NCBI RefSeq assembly: GCF_002939865.1
Contig: NZ_MDEE01000034.1
Coordinates: 1 to 54,298 of the forward strand
Origin: Xanthomonas dyei
GTDB taxonomy: Bacteria > Pseudomonadota > Gammaproteobacteria > Xanthomonadales > Xanthomonadaceae
Reading direction: 5' to 3'
Length of the DNA: 54,298 nucleotides
Position numbers and translations under genes: made by a program. This document shows, one piece after another, positions 34,519 through 43,797 of the stretch (its first letter is position 1; each line of letters starts with the position of its first letter). The notes below the pieces were generated by a model. That model was not told the origin of the DNA and searched no databases. It saw only the letters and a program-made list of their open reading frames with translations.

Positions 34519-36897
34519 GTGGCCGTGCTGACCCGTCGGGAACTGTGCAAGGCAACCGGGGCCGCGATGGCGGTCCTGGGCGCCGCACCGGTTGCCGCAC
34601 AGGCCGCACCGTCTTCCAAACACGCCGCGTCGCCGCCCGTGGCGCCCGCTGACGCATTGCAGCTGTGGTACCGAGAACCGGCCAACGAATGGGTGGAGGC
34701 CTTGCCGGTCGGCAATGGCCGACTCGGCGCGATGGTGTGGGGCGGTATTGCCCACGAGCGCCTGCAACTCAACGAAGACACCCTCTACGCTGGCGGGCCC
34801 TACGATTCCACCAGCCCGGAGGGATTGGCCGCGTTGCCGCAGGTGCGTGCGCTGATCTTTGCCGGCCGCTATGCCGAGGCCGAACAACTGGCCGATGCCA
34901 AGCTGCTCTCGCGCCCGCTCAAGCAGATGCCGTATCAACCGCTGGGCGATCTGTTGCTGGATTTCGATCGTGTCGACGGCATCAGCGAATATCGCCGTCA
35001 GCTGGATCTGGACACCGCAGTGGCCACCACCAGCTTCCGCTCTGGCGGCGTGTTGCATCGGCGCGAGGTGTTCGTCTCTGCGCAGTCGCAATGCATCGTG
35101 GTGCGTCTGTCGTGCGAGCGGCCGCGGGCGATTTCCTTGCGCGTGGGCATCGATAGCCCGCAACACGGCGAGGTCACCGCAGAGCAGGGCGGTTTGCTGT
35201 TCACCGGCCGCAACGGCAGCTTTGCCGGCATCGACGGCAAGTTGCGGTTTGCGTTGCGCGTGCTGCCGCAGGTGAAAGGCGGCAAGGTGACTGCGTTGCG
35301 CGATCGCTTGCGTATCGAAGGCGCCGATGAAGTTGTCTTGCTGCTCACCGCAGCCACCAGTTACCAACGCTTCGACGCAGTAGATGGCGACCCGCTCGCA
35401 GGCACCGCAGCCAGCCTGCGCAAGGCCCAAACCCTGGACTACGTCGCATTGCTGCGCACGCATCTTGCCGATCACCAACGCCTGTTCCGGCGTGTGGCGA
35501 TCGACCTGGGCACCAGCGACGCGGCAGCGCTACCCACCGACCAACGCGTACAGCGGTTTGCCGGCGGCAACGACCCGGCATTGGCCGCGCTCTACCATCA
35601 GTACGGCCGCTATCTGCTGATCTGCAGCTCGCGGCCCGGCTCCCAGCCGGCCAACCTGCAGGGCATCTGGAACGACCTGATGCAGCCGCCGTGGGAAAGC
35701 AAGTACACCATCAACATCAACACCGAGATGAACTACTGGCCCAGCGAGGCCAACGCCTTGCACGAGTGCGTGGAACCGCTGGAATCCATGCTGTTCGACC
35801 TGGCCACCACCGGCGCGCATACCGCACGTACGCTCTACGACGCACCCGGCTGGGTGGTGCACAACAACACCGATCTCTGGCGTCAGGCCGGGCCCATCGA
35901 TGGCGCCAAGTGGAGCCTGTGGCCGATGGGCGGGGTGTGGTTGTTGCAGCAGCTGTGGGACCGCTGGGACTACGGGCGCGACCGTGCGTATCTGAGCAAG
36001 ATCTACCCGTTGTTCAAGGGTGCGGCGGAGTTCTTCGTTGCCACCTTAATGCGCGACCCGCAAACGGGCGCGATGGTGACCAATCCATCGATGTCGCCGG
36101 AAAACCAGCATCCGTTCGGCGCTGCCGTGTGTGCCGGGCCGACCATGGATGCGCAGCTGTTGCGCGACCTGTTCGCGCAGTGCATCGCGATGAGCAAGGT
36201 GCTTGATGTCGATGCAGCGCTGGCGCAGCAGCTGGCCACGCTGCGCGAGCAACTGCCGCCCAACCGCATCGGCAAGGCGGGGCAGTTGCAGGAGTGGCAG
36301 CAGGATTGGGATATGGACGCGCCGGAGATCCACCACCGTCACGTCTCGCATCTCTACGCGCTGCATCCGTCGAGCCAGATCAATTTGCGCGATACCCCGG
36401 AGCTGGCCGCTGCCGCCAGGCGTTCGCTGGAAATCCGTGGCGACAACGCCACTGGCTGGGGGATCGGCTGGCGGCTGAATCTGTGGGCACGGCTGGCCGA
36501 TGGCGAGCATGCGTATCGCATCCTGCAACTGCTGATTTCGCCCGAGCGCACCTACCCGAACCTGTTCGACGCACATCCGCCGTTCCAGATCGACGGCAAC
36601 TTCGGCGGCACCGCCGGCATCACCGAAATGCTGTTGCAAAGCTGGGGCGGCAGTGTGTTCCTGCTCCCCGCCTTGCCCGCTGCCTGGCCGCGCGGCAGCG
36701 TGCGCGGCCTGCGCGTGCGTGGCGGCGCCAGCATCGATCTGGAATGGGATGGCGGTCGCTTGCAGCAGGCACGCCTGCACAGTGATCGTGGCGGACGCTA
36801 TCAACTGTCCTATGCAGGGCAGACCCTGGACCTGGAACTGGGCGCGGGCCGCACCCAGCAGGTGGGACTCAACAACAACCGATTGGTGAAGCAATGA
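34519..36897 (+). CDS. GH95 alpha-L-fucosidase with Tat signal
   Basis: A 792-residue inverting 1,2-alpha-L-fucosidase for the fucosyl-galactose side chain of xyloglucan. An N-terminal twin-arginine signal (TRRELCK, then a weak hydrophobic run to VAAQA) implies folded export. GH95 residues: Asn399 and Asn401 (NINTEMNYWP), acid Glu528 (MSPENQHP) and Asp692 (QIDGNFGG). No ATG fits: a TGA at 34504-34506 bounds the frame, leaving GTG at 34519 or 34525, without a clear ribosome-binding site. The stop overlaps the xylB start by ATGA. Confidence 0.93.
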   Translation: MAVLTRRELCKATGAAMAVLGAAPVAAQAAPSSKHAASPPVAPADALQLWYREPANEWVEALPVGNGRLGAMVWGGIAHERLQLNEDTLYAGGPYDSTSPEGLAALPQVRALIFAGRYAEAEQLADAKLLSRPLKQMPYQPLGDLLLDFDRVDGISEYRRQLDLDTAVATTSFRSGGVLHRREVFVSAQSQCIVVRLSCERPRAISLRVGIDSPQHGEVTAEQGGLLFTGRNGSFAGIDGKLRFALRVLPQVKGGKVTALRDRLRIEGADEVVLLLTAATSYQRFDAVDGDPLAGTAASLRKAQTLDYVALLRTHLADHQRLFRRVAIDLGTSDAAALPTDQRVQRFAGGNDPALAALYHQYGRYLLICSSRPGSQPANLQGIWNDLMQPPWESKYTININTEMNYWPSEANALHECVEPLESMLFDLATTGAHTARTLYDAPGWVVHNNTDLWRQAGPIDGAKWSLWPMGGVWLLQQLWDRWDYGRDRAYLSKIYPLFKGAAEFFVATLMRDPQTGAMVTNPSMSPENQHPFGAAVCAGPTMDAQLLRDLFAQCIAMSKVLDVDAALAQQLATLREQLPPNRIGKAGQLQEWQQDWDMDAPEIHHRHVSHLYALHPSSQINLRDTPELAAAARRSLEIRGDNATGWGIGWRLNLWARLADGEHAYRILQLLISPERTYPNLFDAHPPFQIDGNFGGTAGITEMLLQSWGGSVFLLPALPAAWPRGSVRGLRVRGGASIDLEWDGGRLQQARLHSDRGGRYQLSYAGQTLDLELGAGRTQQVGLNNNRLVKQ

Positions 36898-38387
36898 GCT
36901 TGTACGTAGGACTGGACGTGGGCACGCAGAGCGTCAAGCTGGTGGCCTACGACGCCCAGGAGCGCGCCGTGATCGCCACGATTGCCGCACCGATGGAGCT
37001 GATCAGCCGCGATGACGGCACCCGCGAGCAGCAGGCGCAGTGGTGGGTCGATGGCATCGTGCACTGCTTCGCGCAGCTCGATGGCGAACAGCGCGCGCGC
37101 GTACGCGGTATCTCGGTGTCGGGCCAACAGCACGGCTTCGTGCCGGTGGCTGCCGATGGCAGCGTCACCGCGCCGGTCAAGCTGTGGTGCGATACCAGCA
37201 CGGCGCTGGAGTGCGACGAAATCATGGACGCGGTGGGCGGCGCGGCAGGCAGCGTGGCTGCCGCAGGCAACCCGATCCTGGCCGGCTACACCGCATCCAA
37301 ACTGCCGTGGACGCGCAAGCATCGCCCTGAGGCGTATGCGGCGATGACCACGGTGATGCTGCCGCATGATTACATCAATTTCTGGCTCACCGGCGAACGC
37401 TTTGCCGAAGTGGGCGATGCCTCCGGTACCGGCTGGCTGGATGTACGCACGCGTCAGTGGTCCGAGCGGATGCTCGGCGCCGTCGATGCACAGCGTGACC
37501 TGCGCGCGGCGTTGCCGCCGCTGGTGGAAACCGGCGCGGTGTATGCGTTGTCCGATGCGGCCGCCGATGCATTGAAGTTGCCGGCCGGCGTGCGCGTCAC
37601 CACCGGCGGTGGCGACAACATGATGGCGGCCATCGGCACCGGCAATGTGGTGCCGGGCCGCCTGACGATGAGCCTGGGCACCAGTGGCACCTTGTTCGCC
37701 TACGCCGATCATCCGGTGGTGGACGACGACGCACGCTGGGCCGCGTTCTGCTCGTCCAGCGGCGGCTGGTTGCCGCTGATCTGCACCATGAACTGCACCG
37801 TCGCCACCGAAGCGGTGATGCGCATGTTCTCCATCCCCCGCGAGCAGACCGAAGCGATGATTGCCGGCACCGCACCCGGTGCCGACGGTCTGGTGTTGTT
37901 GCCGTTCTTCAACGGCGAGCGCACACCCAATTTGCCCGATGCACGCGGCTGTTTGTTCGGTATGGATCTGCACAACACCACCGCTGCGCATTTCTATCGC
38001 GCCGCGATGGAAGGGGCGACCTATAGCCTGCGCAATGGCTTCGACGCCTTCGTCGCGGCCGGCCTGCAGTTCGATACCATCCTGCTCACCGGCGGCGGCA
38101 GCAAGAGCGCGCAGTGGCGGCAGATGGTGGCCGACGTATTCAATCTGCAGGTCGTGGTGCCGACCCAACCCGAAGGCGCCGCCTTCGGTGCCGCGCTGCA
38201 AGCGTTGTGGGCCTGCGACCGCGACGATGGTGGCGATGCCGCGTTGTCGGAGGTGGTGCTGGAGCACCTGCAGGTAGACGACGCGCTCGCTGCTCAGCCC
38301 GACCCGCAGCGCGTGGCCCAGTATCAGCAGCACTACCAAGCCTTCCTCAAGCACCTGCACGTCGTCAGCCCGCTCTACGCTGACTGA
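36894..38387 (+). CDS. xylB: Xylulokinase
   Basis: A 497-residue FGGY-family kinase making xylulose 5-phosphate from D-xylulose in the cytoplasm. N-terminal phosphate-binding GLDVGTQSVKLVAYD, substrate-recognition SVSGQQHGFV (usually GQMHG), catalytic Asp in TTGGGDNMMAAIGTG, and the adenosine motif LTGGGSKSAQWRQMVADVF. Translationally coupled to GH95 by ATGA overlap, it sits 36 bp before xylA and handles xylose freed by the GH31 enzyme. Confidence 0.95.
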   Translation: MSLYVGLDVGTQSVKLVAYDAQERAVIATIAAPMELISRDDGTREQQAQWWVDGIVHCFAQLDGEQRARVRGISVSGQQHGFVPVAADGSVTAPVKLWCDTSTALECDEIMDAVGGAAGSVAAAGNPILAGYTASKLPWTRKHRPEAYAAMTTVMLPHDYINFWLTGERFAEVGDASGTGWLDVRTRQWSERMLGAVDAQRDLRAALPPLVETGAVYALSDAAADALKLPAGVRVTTGGGDNMMAAIGTGNVVPGRLTMSLGTSGTLFAYADHPVVDDDARWAAFCSSSGGWLPLICTMNCTVATEAVMRMFSIPREQTEAMIAGTAPGADGLVLLPFFNGERTPNLPDARGCLFGMDLHNTTAAHFYRAAMEGATYSLRNGFDAFVAAGLQFDTILLTGGGSKSAQWRQMVADVFNLQVVVPTQPEGAAFGAALQALWACDRDDGGDAALSEVVLEHLQVDDALAAQPDPQRVAQYQQHYQAFLKHLHVVSPLYAD

Positions 38388-38423
38388 TTCACCACTCCCC
38401 CAGAACCAAGGACATCACACCCC

Positions 38424-39761
38424 ATGAGCAACACCGTTTTCATCGGCGCGACGGAATATTTTCCCGGCATCGGCAAGATCGGCTTCGAAGGCCGCGACTC
38501 CGACAACCCGCTCGCGTTCAAGGTCTATGACGCCAACAAGAAAATCGGCGACAAGACCATGGCCGAGCATCTGCGCTTTGCCGTGGCCTACTGGCACAGC
38601 TTCTGCGGCAACGGCGCCGATCCGTTCGGCCCGGGCACGCGCGCCTATCCGTGGGATGCGGGCAACACCGCGCTGGGGCGCGCCGAAGCCAAGGCCGATG
38701 CCGCGTTCGAATTCTTCACCAAGCTCGGCGTGCCGTATTACTGCTTCCACGACATCGACCTGTCGCCGGATGCCGACGACATCGGCGAATACGAAAGCAA
38801 CCTCACCCACATGGTCGGCATCGCCAAGCAGCGCCAGGCCGACACCGGCATCAAGTTGCTGTGGGGCACTGCCAACCTGTTCTCGCACCCGCGCTACATG
38901 AATGGCGCATCCACCAACCCGGACTTCAACGTGGTGGCGCGTGCGGCGGTGCAGGTCAAGGCTGCGATCGATGCCACCGTGGAATTGGGCGGCGAAAACT
39001 ACGTGTTCTGGGGCGGCCGCGAAGGCTATGCCTGCCTGCACAACACGCAGATGAAGCGCGAGCAGGACAACATGGCGCGCTTCCTCACCCTGGCACGCGA
39101 CTACGGCCGCGCGATCGGCTTCAAGGGCAATTTCCTGATCGAGCCCAAGCCGATGGAGCCGATGAAGCACCAGTACGACTTCGACAGCGCCACCGTGATC
39201 GGCTTTCTGCGTCAGCATGGCCTGGACCAGGATTTCAAGCTCAATATCGAAGCCAACCATGCGACGTTGTCGGGCCACAGCTTCGAGCATGACCTGCAGG
39301 TGGCATCCGATGCCGGCCTGCTGGGCAGCATCGATGCCAACCGCGGCAACCCGCAGAACGGCTGGGATACCGACCAGTTCCCGACCGACCTGTACGACAC
39401 CGTCGGCGCGATGCTGGTGGTGCTGCGGCAGGGCGGGCTGGCACCGGGCGGCTTGAACTTCGATGCCAAGGTGCGCCGCGAATCGTCCGACCCGCAGGAC
39501 TTGTTCATGGCGCATATCGGCGGCATGGACGCGTTCGCACGCGGGCTGGAAGTGGCCAATGCGCTGTTGACCTCCTCGCCGCTGGAAACCTGGCGCGCCG
39601 AGCGTTACGCCAGCTTCGACAGCGGCGCCGGTGCGGACTTCGCCAATGGCACCAGCACGCTGGTGGACGTGGCCAAGCATGCGGCCGGCAACGTGCCGAC
39701 CCAGATCAGCGGCCGCCAGGAAGCGTATGAGAACTTGATCAATCAGTATCTGACGCGTTGA
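38424..39761 (+). CDS. xylA: Xylose isomerase
   Basis: A 445-residue class II (long) xylose isomerase, D-xylose to D-xylulose. The N terminus [20 protein letters not shown] and the blocks [10 protein letters not shown] (catalytic His), LIEPKPMEP (metal Glu), [12 protein letters not shown] and [11 protein letters not shown] hold the metal and ring-opening residues. Together with xylB and the porter it completes xylose use in this locus; Xanthomonas genomes often carry a second xylA elsewhere. No other signal stands out in its 36-bp upstream gap. Confidence 0.96.
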   Translation: MSNTVFIGATEYFPGIGKIGFEGRDSDNPLAFKVYDANKKIGDKTMAEHLRFAVAYWHSFCGNGADPFGPGTRAYPWDAGNTALGRAEAKADAAFEFFTKLGVPYYCFHDIDLSPDADDIGEYESNLTHMVGIAKQRQADTGIKLLWGTANLFSHPRYMNGASTNPDFNVVARAAVQVKAAIDATVELGGENYVFWGGREGYACLHNTQMKREQDNMARFLTLARDYGRAIGFKGNFLIEPKPMEPMKHQYDFDSATVIGFLRQHGLDQDFKLNIEANHATLSGHSFEHDLQVASDAGLLGSIDANRGNPQNGWDTDQFPTDLYDTVGAMLVVLRQGGLAPGGLNFDAKVRRESSDPQDLFMAHIGGMDAFARGLEVANALLTSSPLETWRAERYASFDSGAGADFANGTSTLVDVAKHAAGNVPTQISGRQEAYENLINQYLTR

Positions 39762-39846
39762 TGTCCCGTGGCCGGCGGCGCATCGCGTCGCCGGCCGACG
39801 GCGGCCACACCAGTGACCGCTCCCTTGCATGTTTCCAGGTGAACCC

Positions 39847-41274
39847 ATGTCCAGTGTCTCCGTAAACGGCGCCCCCGATGCCGGTGAGAACACCCGTTTC
39901 ATCGTCCTGATCAGTTGCGTTGCAACGATCGGCGGTTTTTTGTTCGGCTTCGACAGCGGCGTGATCAACGGCACTCTCGACGGCCTGAAGCAGACCTTCC
40001 ATTCCAGCGCCTTCTTTACCGGGCTAGAAGTAGCCTCAATGTTGATCGGCTGCGCCATTGGCGCCTTCTTTGCCGGCAGTCTTGCCGACCGCTGGGGCCG
40101 CCGCGGAGTCCTGATCATTTCTGCGGCACTGTTTCTGGTCTCGGCGATTGCTGCTGGCGCCGCGCATAACTCCTGGTTTTTCATTTTTGCACGCCTGATG
40201 GGCGGACTTGCGGTGGGTGCAGCGAGCGTCATTTCACCGGCCTACATCGCCGAGGTCGCCTCCGCGCGCTATCGCGGCCGGCTGGCCACCATGCAGCAGA
40301 TCGCCATCATCAGCGGTCTGTTTTGCGCCTTCCTGAGCAACTACCTGCTGGCCAACGCCGCCGGTGCCTCCACCGAGCCGTTATGGGGCGGGCAGGCCGC
40401 CTGGCGCTGGATGTTCTGGATGCAGGCGATTCCGTCGCTGGCGTTCCTGCTGTTGCTGCTGGTCATCCCCGAAAGCCCGCGCTACCTGGTGGTCAAGGGC
40501 CGTCGCGAGCAGGCGCTGGTGGTGCTCAAGCGGCTGTACGGCACTGCTGCCGCGCAGACCAAGCTGACCGAGATCTCCGCGTCCATGTCGGCCGACCAGC
40601 ACAAGCCCAAGTTCTCCGACCTGATCAGCAAGGCCACCGGCAAGGTGCGCCCCATCGTCTGGATCGGCGTCGGCCTGGCGGTGTTCCAGCAGCTGGTCGG
40701 CATCAACGTGGTGTTCTACTACGGCGCGGTCTTGTGGCAGGCGGTCGGCTTCTCCGAACAGGATGCACTGCTGATCAACGTGCTGTCCGGCGGCCTGAGC
40801 ATCGGTGCCTGCCTGGTCACGGTGATGCTGGTCGACAAGATCGGCCGCAAGCCGCTGCTGTGGATCGGTTCGGCCGGCATGGCGGTGTCGCTGGCGCTGG
40901 TGACTTATGCGTTCGCCACCGCGTCTCTGGACGCCACAGGCAAGCTGGCGATGTCCGATGCCATGGGCATGTTGGCGCTGGTGGCCGCCAACGTCTACGT
41001 GGTGTTCTTCAACGCCTCGTGGGGCCCGGTGATGTGGGTGATGCTGGGCGAGATGTTCCCCAACCAGATCCGCGGCTCGGGCCTGGCCATTGCCGGTGCC
41101 GCGCAGTGGACCTCCAACTTCGCCATCACCGTCAGCTTCCCGATCCTGCTCGGCAGTATCGGTCTTGCCGGCGCCTACGGCATCTACACCGTCGCCGCCT
41201 TCATCTCGGTGTTCTTCGTGCTCAAGTACGTCTACGAGACCAAGGGCAAGGAGTTGGAGCAGATGGAGGGCTGA
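39847..41274 (+). CDS. MFS sugar porter (XylE/GalP-like)
   Basis: A 475-residue inner-membrane sugar:proton symporter with 12 predicted helices. Sugar-porter signatures: GFLFGFDSGVING in helix 1, ADRWGRRGV between helices 2 and 3, PESPRYLVVKGR after helix 6, QQLVGINVVFYYG in helix 7, and DKIGRKPLL. It probably carries xylose released in the periplasm, but galactose or glucose cannot be excluded. ATG at 39847 follows CAGGTGAA by 4 bp; an upstream ATG at 39829 lacks such a site. It is the last gene of the locus, ahead of a hairpin. Confidence 0.92.
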   Translation: MSSVSVNGAPDAGENTRFIVLISCVATIGGFLFGFDSGVINGTLDGLKQTFHSSAFFTGLEVASMLIGCAIGAFFAGSLADRWGRRGVLIISAALFLVSAIAAGAAHNSWFFIFARLMGGLAVGAASVISPAYIAEVASARYRGRLATMQQIAIISGLFCAFLSNYLLANAAGASTEPLWGGQAAWRWMFWMQAIPSLAFLLLLLVIPESPRYLVVKGRREQALVVLKRLYGTAAAQTKLTEISASMSADQHKPKFSDLISKATGKVRPIVWIGVGLAVFQQLVGINVVFYYGAVLWQAVGFSEQDALLINVLSGGLSIGACLVTVMLVDKIGRKPLLWIGSAGMAVSLALVTYAFATASLDATGKLAMSDAMGMLALVAANVYVVFFNASWGPVMWVMLGEMFPNQIRGSGLAIAGAAQWTSNFAITVSFPILLGSIGLAGAYGIYTVAAFISVFFVLKYVYETKGKELEQMEG

Positions 41275-41307
41275 CCAGCGCGTTGTGCTGAAATCACCAT
41301 GGGAAAT

Positions 41308-41338
41308 GCAGAAGGCCGCGCAATGCGCGGCCTTCTGC
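41308..41338 (+). terminator. Long hairpin ending the xyloglucan locus
   Basis: A perfect 14-bp stem GCAGAAGGCCGCGC / GCGCGGCCTTCTGC with loop AAT, 33 bp after the porter stop. There is no T-tract, so it may act with other factors or protect the mRNA 3' end. Confidence 0.6.
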
Positions 41339-41570
41339 CTGTCTGGCCAGTCATTCGATACGGTGTGTGCGTCAGTTGATGTGTTGGGTCTTGCGCTCGA
41401 ACCCTCCAGGCGCGTGACCAGTGCACCAGGTGGAGTGCAAAGTGGGTCTCTGGATACGAGCGTGGCTCAAGGAAATTGACAGCCTTATTTCAAATTGTGC
41501 GCCAACGCTATACTCCATCGGGCGCTTCCCTACAGACTAGAGATCAATCGTGGAACCAAGGAGTGGTGGG

Positions 41571-43121
41571 ATGGTGGTAGCAAAGGAATTCCTCAGGGGC
41601 GCGCTGATAAGCGTCTGCTATTGCTTGGCATTTCTGTCGCTTTGGTATTGCTCCATTGATCAGTGGTACCTGCCTGTCGGCTTGCGTGTCATCACGCTGT
41701 TGTTCCGTCCTTATCGGGAGTGGCCGTTCCTGTTGGTAGGCGACGCGGCCGCCATGCTCTGGTTGCGTGTTCCGCTCTCACACACCCAAGATTACGATCT
41801 TGCCTGGGCATACGTCAGCCCATTCGTCCATGCGCCCATGATTGCGCTGGTTGTTTGGTTGGCCCGCAACTATGTGGGCAAGGTGCTCTTTCATGCTTCC
41901 GTGCTTATCCCTTTTGCGATTGCAATCGCCTTGTGTAATTCGTTGTGGAGCATCGCCCTCAATGCGGGACTCGGAGGGCCAGATACAAAGAATTTTATGG
42001 AGTTCTCGCTTCGGTACTGGCTGGGCAGTTACCTGGGCATCTTGGTGTTTCTGCTTCCCGCGATGCTTTGGTCGCCTCGGCGAAAAGAAATTGCTCGTCT
42101 GGATCTGCCGAGAGATCTCGGCATGTCGGTCGCTGTGATCGTGGGTCTGTTCTATGTAATCGGCTTCGTCCAGGAGCCTTCTTTCAGAACGGGCTTGATG
42201 GTGGCGTTAATTGGGCCCGCTGTTTTCTTGACGTTTCGTCATGGATGGACAGGAACCGCACTGGGTACGCTTCTAGCCAACTTTGCATTGGCGATTACGC
42301 TTCCGAAGACCTATGAAATAGGCTATTACAACGCAAATCTTTATGCTGCTCAGCTCGTTCATGTGGCCGTGAGTACGTGCTTGTTTATCTTCGGTAAGAA
42401 ACTGGTCAAACCGATCAGGCGGTTCGACACCATCAGGCGAATCAAGGCTGACGCTCAGGAGGCCGTCCAAGCCAGTTATCTTGCCGCTGAGCGAACATTG
42501 CGTAATCGGGTCGTGGAGTACTCCGATCTCAATGTTCAAATGAACCGTATACGCAAGCGCGCGATTGCTGATCTGCGGGAACGCGGAAATCATGCGGTTG
42601 CAATGGAAATGACGCGTATCGCGGTGATCGAATCCAGGCTTCTGCATGAATATGTTTCCGCTCTCTATCCGCTTGAGATCGAGACGCACGGTTTATTCGG
42701 CTCACTTCGACGTGAAGGTTTGGAGCGATTGACGTCAAGCACGTTCGAATGCCTTCTGTACGGGGACTGCTCCAAACTTTCATTGGGACTGCAGCTGGCT
42801 GCTTACCGGTGCACGCTCAATGCGCTAGAGCTTCTGCCTGAAGCAGACAAGCATTTTCTACATGCGCGTGTTTGGCGTGGCCGGGGGGCGCAGGGCATCG
42901 TCATGCGCGTGTTTGCGGACACATCTTTGATTGATTCGGTGCGGCGTGATTCTCCTGAGGCTGAGGCCGAATTCCGTGCCCGGCTTAAGTCGCATGGCGG
43001 CACGTTTCGCCGCCGCCATGCGTTGGTCCTAACTTTCCTTATGGCCGAAGCGTCGCCTGCTATTGCGACGGCGCAACCTTCCAGCGTTCCCCGTTGGCTT
43101 GCCGCTCGACATGCACGGTGA
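41571..43121 (+). CDS. Membrane sensor with MASE1-like N terminus and unrecognised C-terminal domain
   Basis: 516 residues. The first 290 or so hold about eight hydrophobic segments resembling a MASE1-type sensory membrane domain (REWPFLLVGDAAAMLW and the later LRYWLGSYLGILVFLLPAMLW are the most suggestive). A helical stretch follows (TLRNRVVEYSDLNVQMNRIR), then about 150 residues with no GGDEF, EAL, H-box or clear ATPase motif that I can see. The N, G1 and G2 boxes of histidine kinases are not evident. AAGGAG lies 8 bp before the ATG; a GTG at 41550 is less likely. Base composition is clearly lower in GC than neighbours (a sampled 60-bp line is 45%), suggesting transfer. Its 3' end overlaps the convergent gene by 62 bp. 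Confidence 0.72.
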   Translation: MVVAKEFLRGALISVCYCLAFLSLWYCSIDQWYLPVGLRVITLLFRPYREWPFLLVGDAAAMLWLRVPLSHTQDYDLAWAYVSPFVHAPMIALVVWLARNYVGKVLFHASVLIPFAIAIALCNSLWSIALNAGLGGPDTKNFMEFSLRYWLGSYLGILVFLLPAMLWSPRRKEIARLDLPRDLGMSVAVIVGLFYVIGFVQEPSFRTGLMVALIGPAVFLTFRHGWTGTALGTLLANFALAITLPKTYEIGYYNANLYAAQLVHVAVSTCLFIFGKKLVKPIRRFDTIRRIKADAQEAVQASYLAAERTLRNRVVEYSDLNVQMNRIRKRAIADLRERGNHAVAMEMTRIAVIESRLLHEYVSALYPLEIETHGLFGSLRREGLERLTSSTFECLLYGDCSKLSLGLQLAAYRCTLNALELLPEADKHFLHARVWRGRGAQGIVMRVFADTSLIDSVRRDSPEAEAEFRARLKSHGGTFRRRHALVLTFLMAEASPAIATAQPSSVPRWLAARHAR

Positions 43122-43536
43122 AGTTTTCTGTCCGGTAAACCACTTTAGCGCTTGGTCCGAGCTCGTCTGACGACGTCGTAGGTGCGGTGTTGGCCCAGAT
43201 CGAGTTTGCAGCGGGGAGAATGACGCGGTCAGCATCCTTGCCCATTGGCAGGGTCCAGAGTGCATTATCGACGCGAGCGACGACTGCTCGGACCGACCCT
43301 GCAGTATCGTTGATCTGGAGGTAGGTCACGCCGTCGCGTTGAAACTCGTAGATCGACCAGGCGGAATCCAGTGCAAGATTGGTTGCTGCAGCGGGGCTAC
43401 GCTCGCCTAGTCCGTTTGTTGCGCGCGCGCCAACGCCACCTGCACAGCACCCCCCTGACTGCGCCGAGACGTGACCAGCGAGCGATGCGCAGCCCAGCAC
43501 AAGAAGTGCCTTCAATACGTTCGATTTTACTTCCAT
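43060..43536 (-). CDS. Small secreted protein of unknown function
   Basis: 158 residues with a signal peptide (VLKALLVLGCASLAGHVSAQ) and a mature start rich in Cys and Gly (SGGCCAGG). The remainder is a soluble beta-type region (WSIYEFQRDGVTYLQINDTA, VVARVDNALWTLPMG, ADRVILPAANSIWAN). I do not recognise the family. The double cysteine could bind metal or form disulfides. The start at 43536 is chosen for the signal peptide; an extension to 43632 has none. It is convergent with and overlaps the membrane sensor gene (43060-43121), a fixed arrangement that may mean joint transfer. Bases 43537-43797 show no recognised gene. Confidence 0.65.
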   Translation of the reverse strand: MEVKSNVLKALLVLGCASLAGHVSAQSGGCCAGGVGARATNGLGERSPAAATNLALDSAWSIYEFQRDGVTYLQINDTAGSVRAVVARVDNALWTLPMGKDADRVILPAANSIWANTAPTTSSDELGPSAKVVYRTENFTVHVERQANGERWKVAPSQ

Positions 43537-43797
43537 GATGTCGCCTGCCCCTGCGCGGGGCGATGTTGCCTGCAATTCAGGCCCGCATAAGGTACGTCTG
43601 AGACGCGCCGGAGTGTTGCGCCCTGGTCGCAAAATCGTTTAACGCGATAGTCGGACGAATGCGGTGGATTTTCTTGGGTGCCAATCCTCCCGGTCTTATG
43701 GCTTGCTGCTTGTATGGCTTGAAGAACCAGGCAAGGTGCTCGTGCCGGTCCCATCTACCTCGCCACGAGGTGCAGCTTTGGAGATATTCCAACGTAC

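Noticed and set aside
31515..34781. A 1088-codon open frame on the minus strand
   Set aside because: It is antisense to GH31 and GH95, whose motifs and catalytic residues are intact. Its translation is His/Arg/Ala-rich with no domain, as expected from GC-rich codon bias.
36894..39846. XylR-type boxes (TGGTAGCGCTACCA-like) near xylB, xylA and the porter
   Set aside because: No such inverted repeat is present in the short intergenic gaps.
43577..43792. A 71-codon minus-strand frame upstream of the secreted protein
   Set aside because: No ribosome-binding site, no recognised motif, and it overlaps the secreted gene's likely promoter region; evidence is too thin.
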